NCBI GenBank assembly: GCA_905198475.1
Contig: CAJKCQ010000064.1
Span: 1 to 11,903, forward strand
Source: an uncultured Sutterella sp.
Lineage (GTDB): Bacteria > Pseudomonadota > Gammaproteobacteria > Burkholderiales > Burkholderiaceae_F
DNA: 11,903 nucleotides
Direction: 5' to 3'
Of the stretch, positions 7,404 to 11,903 are shown piece after piece. Under the pieces are notes generated by a model that had not been told where the DNA came from, did not search any database, and was given only the letters and a program-made list of their open reading frames with translations. The translations under genes were made by a program, and so were the position numbers. Within the stretch, counting starts at the first letter, position 1; the number at the start of each line of letters is the position of its first letter.

Positions 7404-7450
7404 GGTGTGGGAGGCGTGTCTGCGTGAGGCATGAGGGCCCTTCCGGCGGA

Positions 7451-8275
7451 TCAGGGAGCTGCGGCGCGTTCTACGCGACCGCTTTCGCGAAAAGCGCTCG
7501 GCGAGACACCGAAAATCCGCCGGAAGGCGCTCGAGAAGGCCGAGGGCGTCGCATAGCCGAGGCGTGCGGCGGCGACTTCGGCGTGCTCGCCCGCAAGCAG
7601 CATCTGCGCGGCCGAAAGCATCGCGATCCGCAGCCGCCAGACGCCGAAGGAGAGGCCCGTTTCGCGCAGCACCAGACGTGAGAGCGTGCGCGTGCTCATC
7701 GCCGCCTCCGCGGCCCAGTCGGCCACCGGCCGCGAGAGCTGCGGATCGCTCACGATTTTTTCGACGATGCGCTTCAGTTCCGGGTGCTCGGGGAGCGGCG
7801 CGAAGCCGATCTGGAGCTTCGGTGCGGCGGCGAGCTCTTCAAAGAGCACGGCGGCGAGCCGCGCTTCGTGGCTTTTTTCGGGATAGCGCCGCGGAAGGAC
7901 GGCGAAGCGCTTGAGCATCTCGATCACCATGGGCGAGAGCTGCAGACGCAGGAGCTCCGCGGGCATCATGTCCGCCCACTCCGGGTTGATGTGGCAGTAG
8001 AGCGAAACCGCGCCCTCGCCGAGAAAGCCCTCATGCCGCACGCCCGGCGGCACCCAGACGGCTGACGAGGCGGGAAGCGCTTCGCGCTTTTCCCCGTAGG
8101 CGAGCCCGACCAATCCGGAGAGCGCGACCACGAACTGCCCGGTCTGGTGTGCGTGCAGCCCAACCGACTGGCCTGCGGCGGAGCGTTCATTCACGATCAC
8201 GCACTGCAGGAGTGACGTCGTGTCGTCGGGCTCGAAGCCCGCCGGCCATTTCGTTGCTTCGATGAAGGCGCTCAT
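7451..8275 (-). CDS. AraC-family transcriptional regulator with N-terminal cupin
   Basis: A 274-residue regulator. The N-terminal half (about residues 25-115) is a cupin-type effector domain with HAHQTGQF and the VWVPPGVRHEGF strand typical of AraC_binding sensors. The C-terminal ~100 residues carry the paired helix-turn-helix DNA-binding region: the first around AAEAAMSTRTLSRLVLRETG, the second around AAARLGYATPSAFSSAFRRI, ending in the signature FGVSPSAFRES. Length and layout resemble the NimR/YeaM-like subgroup, but the ligand cannot be read from sequence. The start at ATG 8275 is chosen for AGGAAG with a 7-nt spacer; an extension to 8422 would read back through the upstream terminator. 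It lies downstream of, and on the same strand as, the flavoprotein-cytochrome operon, separated by a terminator. It may regulate that operon or an unseen target. Confidence 0.92.
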   Translation of the reverse strand: MSAFIEATKWPAGFEPDDTTSLLQCVIVNERSAAGQSVGLHAHQTGQFVVALSGLVGLAYGEKREALPASSAVWVPPGVRHEGFLGEGAVSLYCHINPEWADMMPAELLRLQLSPMVIEMLKRFAVLPRRYPEKSHEARLAAVLFEELAAAPKLQIGFAPLPEHPELKRIVEKIVSDPQLSRPVADWAAEAAMSTRTLSRLVLRETGLSFGVWRLRIAMLSAAQMLLAGEHAEVAAARLGYATPSAFSSAFRRIFGVSPSAFRESGRVERAAAP

Positions 8276-8282
8276 GGGTTTT

Positions 8283-8288
8283 CTTCCT
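8283..8288 (-). promoter_or_regulatory. Shine-Dalgarno fixing the AraC-gene start
   Basis: On the minus strand AGGAAG (8288 to 8283) precedes ATG 8275 by 7 nt, supporting this start over two upstream in-frame ATGs. Confidence 0.7.
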
Positions 8289-8323
8289 GGCTCGGGATGC
8301 GGAGGATTCGGGGCGGAAATCAT

Positions 8324-8360
8324 AAAAAGGCCGGCGGCGTTCGTGAAGAACGCGCCGGCC
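8324..8360 (-). terminator. Rho-independent terminator of the flavoprotein-cytochrome operon
   Basis: On the minus strand a 13-bp stem forms between 8348-8360 and 8329-8342 (GGCCGGC/GCCGGCC plus GCGTTC/GAACGC, one bulged base at 8336, 5-nt loop). It is followed directly by T5 (8328 to 8324). It ends the cytochrome message about 50 nt before the AraC start. Confidence 0.9.
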
Positions 8361-8377
8361 GATCTGGGGGGTTGTCC

Positions 8378-8411
8378 CCGGCGGCGGTCCGCAGCCACGG
8401 GCCGCCGCCGG
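8378..8411 (-). repeat. Long GC hairpin in the 3' region of the cytochrome message
   Basis: CCGGCGGCGGTCCG (8378-8391) pairs with 8398-8411 over 14 bp, one of them G-T, around a 6-nt loop. It lies 27 nt after the cytochrome stop and 17 nt before the T-tailed terminator, giving tandem hairpins. It lacks a T-run, so it is more likely an RNA-stabilising or back-up terminator structure than the primary terminator. Confidence 0.6.
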
Positions 8412-8438
8412 AGAGGCTTCAACCTTCCCCCACTTCGA

Positions 8439-8798
8439 TCAAGGCACGGAGTACTTGATGTTGTGGCACTGGGCGCACATGTTCACGCTCTTCGCGTGAC
8501 CACGATGGCACTCCGCGCAGTCCAGCCCCACGAGGTGGTTGTAGTGCGGGTTCGGATCGAGCTTCGCCGTGCGCTTGGCGACGGCGTCGAGCGACCCGTG
8601 GCAGGTGTTGCACTGAGCCGTCGAGACCTGAGCGCCGGGCTTGGGGGCGTCCGTGCCGTGGCACGAGGCGCAGGCGACGCCGCGCTCGACGTGACGGTCG
8701 GCGAGGAACTTCCTGTCGGCCGCTCCGGCCGGAGAAATGGAAAGAAGTGCAAGCGCGCCGGCGGTGAGGACGGCGGCAGCGAAATGATTGAACTGCAT
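8439..8798 (-). CDS. Periplasmic tetraheme cytochrome c, electron-transfer partner of the flavoprotein
   Basis: A 119-residue exported cytochrome. A Sec signal peptide (N-terminus, hydrophobic run about 7-22, likely cleavage after AGAA near residue 27) directs it to the periplasm. Four CxxCH heme sites follow: CASCH (43-47), CNTCH (63-67), CAECH (94-98) and CAQCH (108-112). The mature part has exactly four more His (36, 85, 88, 101), enough to give bis-His ligation to every heme. This matches the small tetraheme domain fused to the N-terminus of Shewanella-type flavocytochrome c, here as a separate gene. It starts 23 nt after the flavoprotein stop with a GAGGAA at 6 nt, so the two are surely one operon. 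Its probable role is to accept electrons from a membrane quinol oxidase of NapC/CymA type (not in this window) and feed the FAD subunit. Confidence 0.94.
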   Translation of the reverse strand: MQFNHFAAAVLTAGALALLSISPAGAADRKFLADRHVERGVACASCHGTDAPKPGAQVSTAQCNTCHGSLDAVAKRTAKLDPNPHYNHLVGLDCAECHRGHAKSVNMCAQCHNIKYSVP

Positions 8799-8821
8799 GG
8801 CGTATTCCTCTTCGAGTGAGA

Positions 8822-10315
8822 TCAGGCGTTCCGGCGGGACTTGGCGCGGCGGGCGGCGTGGCGCGCCGCCACGCGGCCGAAGACCATGCCGCCGCCCAAC
8901 TGGTTGCCGCCGATGTCGTCGTACACCCAGACGCCGCCCGCGGCGGCGCCCGCCGCGTAGAGGCCCGGAATCGGGCGACGCTCGAAGTTCACAACCTGCG
9001 CGTCCTTGTTGATCTTCGGACCGCCGAAGGTGCTCGCCATGCCGCCTGCGGCCGGGATCATGTAGTAGGGCCCGGTCTCGAGCGCATGCGGTTCATCGTA
9101 TTCATACGGGGGATCGAGCTCCTTCGCCTTGCCGGCCTTCACGGCGGCGTTGAATTCGCGCACCGTCTCGACGAGGGTCTTTTCAGGAATGCCCGCCTTC
9201 TTCGCGGCCTCTTCGATCGTGTCGGCCTTGATCACTTCAAAGCCGAGGCGCGCGAAGCGCTTGATGGTGTTGGTGAGGATCTGCGCGTTCTTGTCGGCGT
9301 CGGCGCCGATCAGCATGAAGCTGCGGTTGTCCTCGGTCCTCTCGGCGATGGCCTTCGCCTTCGGAACCTGCAGCCAGGTTTCCGGGACGAAGCGCTTGCC
9401 CTTGGTGTTCACCTGGATGCCGTAGCCCGCGTGCATCAGGGGCGAAGGGTTGCAGTGGCCCGTCGGCGTGATCGGGCCCGCGTAGAACTGGTCCATGTTG
9501 ACGAGAAGCGCCTGCACCTCTTCGGCCATCAGGATGTTCTCGCCCGTGATCCAGGGCGAGCCGCGCACGATGAGACGCGAGGCCCAGGGACCGATGTACT
9601 TGCAGACCATCGCTTCATTGGCGCCGTACCCGCCCGTCGTGAGGATGACGCCGCCGCGGGCGTGGAAGTCCCGGCGCCCTTCGGGCGTGATGCACGACAC
9701 CCCTTCGACGTTGAGGCAGTCGTCCTTCACGAGCTCCACGGCCTTCGTGTTGTAGCGGATCTCGACGCCCTTCTTGGCGAGGGCGTCCATCAGGCAGCGG
9801 AGCAACTTGCTGCCGCCCGTGATGCCTTCACCCGGGCTGATGAGGCAGCGCGAGAGTTCGGGCGCGGAAAGGTTCTCCCAGAGATAGAAGGGCGTGCCGT
9901 GGTCGGCGAGCCAGTCGATGCCCGCGCCCGACTCCTCGGCATAGACCTTGATGAGCTCTGGGTCGGAGCAGTGGTGCGAGAGCCGCATCATGTCCTCGAA
10001 GAAGGCCTTGGGCGAATCTTCCGGATGGCCCTTCTGGAAGCGGCTTCCGACGGCGGCGATCCAACCCGACGAATAGACGGTGGCGCCGTCCGGGCGGTTC
10101 ATCTTTTCCAACAGGATGGTCTTGGCGCCTTGTTCGGCGGCTTCGAGCGCGGCGCACATGCCGGCGAAGCCCGCGCCCACGACGACGACGTCCCAGTCCT
10201 CGGTGATGCGCTTCTTCTGAGCGCCCTCGGCGGCCTGCGCCGCACCCGCGGCGCCGGCGGCGGCCGCAGCGGCGGCGCCGATGAGACCGGAGCGGACGAG
10301 TTCTCGTCTCTGCAT
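8822..10315 (-). CDS. Tat-exported FAD-dependent reductase, flavocytochrome c flavoprotein family
   Basis: A 497-residue flavoprotein of the fumarate reductase/succinate dehydrogenase (FAD_binding_2) superfamily. The N-terminus has a twin-arginine signal (RRELVR at 3-8, then a long Ala/Gly stretch, likely cleavage near AQA at 26-28), so the folded FAD protein is exported to the periplasm. The Rossmann motif VVVGAGFAG with GAGFAG at 47-52 and Glu70 binds FAD. The C-terminal FAD strand is IPGLYAAGAAAGG (449-461), followed by YDDIGGNQLGGGMVFGRVA. The substrate-cap segment includes GKRFVPET (306-313). By comparison from memory with Shewanella flavocytochrome c, the catalytic Arg after GKRF, the His before the TMGG-like motif and the Arg before LGGN are all replaced, so the acceptor is probably not fumarate. 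The start has AAGGAG at a 7-nt spacing. Operon with the tetraheme cytochrome 23 nt downstream. Substrate unknown. Confidence 0.92.
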   Translation of the reverse strand: MQRRELVRSGLIGAAAAAAAGAAGAAQAAEGAQKKRITEDWDVVVVGAGFAGMCAALEAAEQGAKTILLEKMNRPDGATVYSSGWIAAVGSRFQKGHPEDSPKAFFEDMMRLSHHCSDPELIKVYAEESGAGIDWLADHGTPFYLWENLSAPELSRCLISPGEGITGGSKLLRCLMDALAKKGVEIRYNTKAVELVKDDCLNVEGVSCITPEGRRDFHARGGVILTTGGYGANEAMVCKYIGPWASRLIVRGSPWITGENILMAEEVQALLVNMDQFYAGPITPTGHCNPSPLMHAGYGIQVNTKGKRFVPETWLQVPKAKAIAERTEDNRSFMLIGADADKNAQILTNTIKRFARLGFEVIKADTIEEAAKKAGIPEKTLVETVREFNAAVKAGKAKELDPPYEYDEPHALETGPYYMIPAAGGMASTFGGPKINKDAQVVNFERRPIPGLYAAGAAAGGVWVYDDIGGNQLGGGMVFGRVAARHAARRAKSRRNA

Positions 10316-10322
10316 GGTTCGT

Positions 10323-10328
10323 CTCCTT
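10323..10328 (-). promoter_or_regulatory. Strong Shine-Dalgarno of the flavoprotein gene
   Basis: On the minus strand AAGGAG (10328 to 10323) lies 7 nt before ATG 10315, the best ribosome binding site in the window. The promoter must lie in the ~180 nt between here and the lipoprotein terminator; I see no convincing -35/-10 pair there. Confidence 0.75.
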
Positions 10329-10509
10329 TGATTTCTTTTCTCTTGTGAGGTCCAGCGGCTCTGAAAGTCCGCCTGCGGGCGGCCTTCCGGAGCGCCAGAT
10401 CATTCTGGGCTAAGCCTTAGGAAGTAGGAATCTTCGGGACGGACAAGTGCTGTCGAGAAACGGCCATTTTCAAGGGGGGCGGCGCCTTCCGCCGCGCCTC
10501 TGCGGAACG

Positions 10510-10547
10510 AAAAGAGCCGCCCGGGGCGCAGTGCTCCGGGCGGCTCT
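10510..10547 (-). terminator. Rho-independent terminator of the lipoprotein gene
   Basis: A perfect 12-bp stem, AGAGCCGCCCGG (10513-10524) with 10536-10547, extends by three further pairs inward (one G-T). On the minus strand it is followed by a short T-run (10513 to 10510). It lies 34 nt after the lipoprotein stop and isolates it from the flavoprotein operon. Confidence 0.85.
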
Positions 10548-10581
10548 GAAGACGGGCGGCGGGAACCAGACGGCGGGCGCG

Positions 10582-11787
10582 TCAGCGGGTCTTGCCGTTT
10601 TCGGCCTCCCAGGCGCGGCGCTCGGCCTTCGTGCGGTTGATGGCGTCCGAGATCGCGTCCGCGGCGGTTTCGTTGAAGCGCCACTGCGCGTCGCGGATCT
10701 CCTGCCCCGCGAGCCAGACGGCGGCCGGGCGCACCTTGACCGTGGTGCGGTGCCCGGCCTTCACCTTCTCTTCGGCGAAGGCGAGGTGGAGCGCGCGCTT
10801 GTGCTCGTCGAGCAGCCCGTAGCTCACGCTCTCAATCTCGTCGGGGAAGGTGAATTCCAGAACGCGCGTGCCGTTCACCCAGCGCAGGTTCCAGCGGGCG
10901 GAGGCGAGCTGCGTCTTGCCTTCGGCGGCGCAGAAGATCGTGCCCTTCTTCACGGGGAGCACCTGCACCTCGCCCGACTGAGCGACCTCTTCGACGCGGC
11001 GCTTGACGCGCTTGGTCTTCTTCACGATCGGCGCGGCGAACCTGAGGCCCGCGGGTTCGGCCGTGGTGCCCGGGATGTAGCGCAGGCAGTAGGGGATCTC
11101 CTTCGTGAAGCGCTTCGAGAAGTTCTCGATCGAATCGGACCCCGTGAAGGCGGTCTTCGTGGGGACGAGCACTTCGTTGCGGTCGATCGAGAGGACCGCG
11201 CGGTACCCGACCGCGCCCTTCGGGAAGACGTAGCTGTTGCCGATGAAGTAGCCCGCGGCGGTGGAGGTGCCCTGGCGGGTCTTCAGGTAGGGGCCGATCG
11301 GGAGCTCGGAGAGGTCGTAGGCCTCGAGCCGCACGCGCAGCGTCAAGGGCTTGGCGCCGCCCCCCTCGAAGTGGATGAGGACGTTGCGCTGCGGGTCGAG
11401 CGTGATGAACATCGGGCGCTGCGCGTCGAGCGGCGCGCCGTCGCGCAGGATCGCGACCGCGCCGGACCCCCAGGTGAAGCCGTGGCGGCTCCCGAGGGGG
11501 AAGTTCTCCTGCACGTCCCAGCGGCCGTTCACGGCGATCTCGTCGCGGATGAAGAGCTGCGTGCGGACGCTGTCGTCGAAGTAGAAGATCCCCTTGCCGC
11601 GGAAGGCGTCGATCACGGGCATCGGCATGCGAACGGGTTCGGTCTTGCGCTTGGCGGAGGCTTCGGACGCAGGGACGGCCGAAGCGGAGGTGGTCGCGGC
11701 GCAGCCCGTGAGCGTGCCGATGGAGCCGAGGGCGAGGGCGCCCGCCGCAACGATGAGCGCGGTGCGCGCGAAGGTGTGTTTGAACAT
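10582..11787 (-). CDS. Putative outer-membrane lipoprotein of unknown function
   Basis: A 401-residue protein I do not recognise. The N-terminus is a type II signal peptide: basic start, hydrophobic stretch about residues 7-25, and the lipobox LTGC with Cys29 as the lipidation site. The following residue is Ala rather than Asp, pointing to the outer membrane. After a Ser/Ala/Thr-rich linker the body looks globular and beta-rich with no membrane segments. It contains a Lys/Arg cluster (KKTKRVKRRVEE) two-thirds along and an Ala/Glu/Arg-rich C-terminal helix. The only other Cys are in IPYCLRY and IFCAAE. ATG 11787 is preferred (AAGGAA, 10-nt spacer) over an in-frame TTG at 11796 only 1 nt from that site. 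It is transcribed alone, with its own terminator. Reality of the gene is supported by the lipobox, SD and terminator; its function is not known. Confidence 0.85.
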   Translation of the reverse strand: MFKHTFARTALIVAAGALALGSIGTLTGCAATTSASAVPASEASAKRKTEPVRMPMPVIDAFRGKGIFYFDDSVRTQLFIRDEIAVNGRWDVQENFPLGSRHGFTWGSGAVAILRDGAPLDAQRPMFITLDPQRNVLIHFEGGGAKPLTLRVRLEAYDLSELPIGPYLKTRQGTSTAAGYFIGNSYVFPKGAVGYRAVLSIDRNEVLVPTKTAFTGSDSIENFSKRFTKEIPYCLRYIPGTTAEPAGLRFAAPIVKKTKRVKRRVEEVAQSGEVQVLPVKKGTIFCAAEGKTQLASARWNLRWVNGTRVLEFTFPDEIESVSYGLLDEHKRALHLAFAEEKVKAGHRTTVKVRPAAVWLAGQEIRDAQWRFNETAADAISDAINRTKAERRAWEAENGKTR

Positions 11788-11797
11788 CTCGATCAAG

Positions 11798-11803
11798 TTC
11801 CTT
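11798..11803 (-). promoter_or_regulatory. Shine-Dalgarno of the lipoprotein gene
   Basis: On the minus strand AAGGAA (11803 to 11798) lies 10 nt before ATG 11787, which decides the start against the TTG at 11796. Confidence 0.55.
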
Positions 11804-11903
11804 CTCCGGAAGAGGACGGAGCGCCTGCACGCCGCCCCCTTCGGGTAGTCAACAAGATCGCCGCAGGAGTCCCCTTCCTTCAGGTGGGGGAGGAATGCGG
11901 CGC

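Noticed and set aside
8276..8422. N-terminal extension of the AraC regulator to 8422
   Set aside because: The extension reads through the operon terminator and a long hairpin and has no SD, whereas ATG 8275 has AGGAAG at 7 nt.
8822..10315. Calling the flavoprotein a fumarate reductase (FccA/FrdA)
   Set aside because: The expected substrate-binding and catalytic Arg/His positions appear replaced, so only the superfamily is supported, not the fumarate substrate.
8816..10348. 510-residue open frame on the plus strand opposite the flavoprotein gene
   Set aside because: Shadow of the flavoprotein gene: low-complexity Arg/Ala/Gly/Val-rich composition with no family motif. The minus strand has FAD motifs, a Tat signal and a strong SD.
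1..11903. Search by eye for CRISPR arrays, insertion sequences, phage genes, tRNA/rRNA and toxin-antitoxin pairs
   Set aside because: No regularly spaced repeats, transposase or integrase motifs, or cloverleaf-like sequences were seen. Except for the first ~60 bases, codon use looks uniform, so nothing suggests a mobile region.

Overview
The window is high-GC bacterial DNA with strong G/C preference at third codon positions. The order infB-rbfA-truB-typA is typical of Burkholderiales (Betaproteobacteria). The right half encodes a separate Tat-exported flavoprotein and a small tetraheme cytochrome c. That combination recalls gut Burkholderiales of the Sutterellaceae, which carry many such anaerobic reductases. 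This placement is inferred from gene content and order, not from a database search.

Left part (1-6227, plus strand): a translation and ribosome-maturation block. It holds infB (IF2, 5' end outside the window), rbfA (30S maturation), truB (tRNA pseudouridine 55 synthase), typA/bipA (ribosome-associated GTPase) and a YchJ-like SEC-C protein that overlaps typA by 8 bases. A compound hairpin of about 74 nt followed by a T-rich tail sits between infB and rbfA, with its tail ending 11 nt before the rbfA start. dusA (tRNA dihydrouridine synthase, 6325-7341) follows a second terminator-like hairpin with only 25 nt between them. Both sites look like attenuators as much as operon ends.

Right part (7451-11787, minus strand): read in transcription order, this has a lipoprotein of unknown function (11787-10582) with a strong terminator, then a two-gene operon. 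The operon encodes a Tat-signal FAD reductase-like protein (10315-8822) and a periplasmic tetraheme cytochrome c (8798-8439), and ends in two tandem hairpins. An AraC-family regulator with an N-terminal cupin domain (8275-7451) comes last. The flavoprotein and cytochrome are best read as the two halves of a split flavocytochrome c: the cytochrome would take electrons from a membrane quinol dehydrogenase and pass them to the FAD protein, which reduces an unknown organic acceptor. Three residues essential for fumarate reduction in classical flavocytochrome c appear to be replaced, so fumarate is unlikely to be the acceptor.

I saw no tRNA, rRNA, CRISPR array, insertion sequence or phage gene. 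The most interesting parts are the orphan-substrate split reductase with its neighbouring regulator, the compound hairpin before rbfA, and a codon-usage and frame anomaly in the first ~60 bases of the window. There is no intergenic stretch longer than 300 bases.
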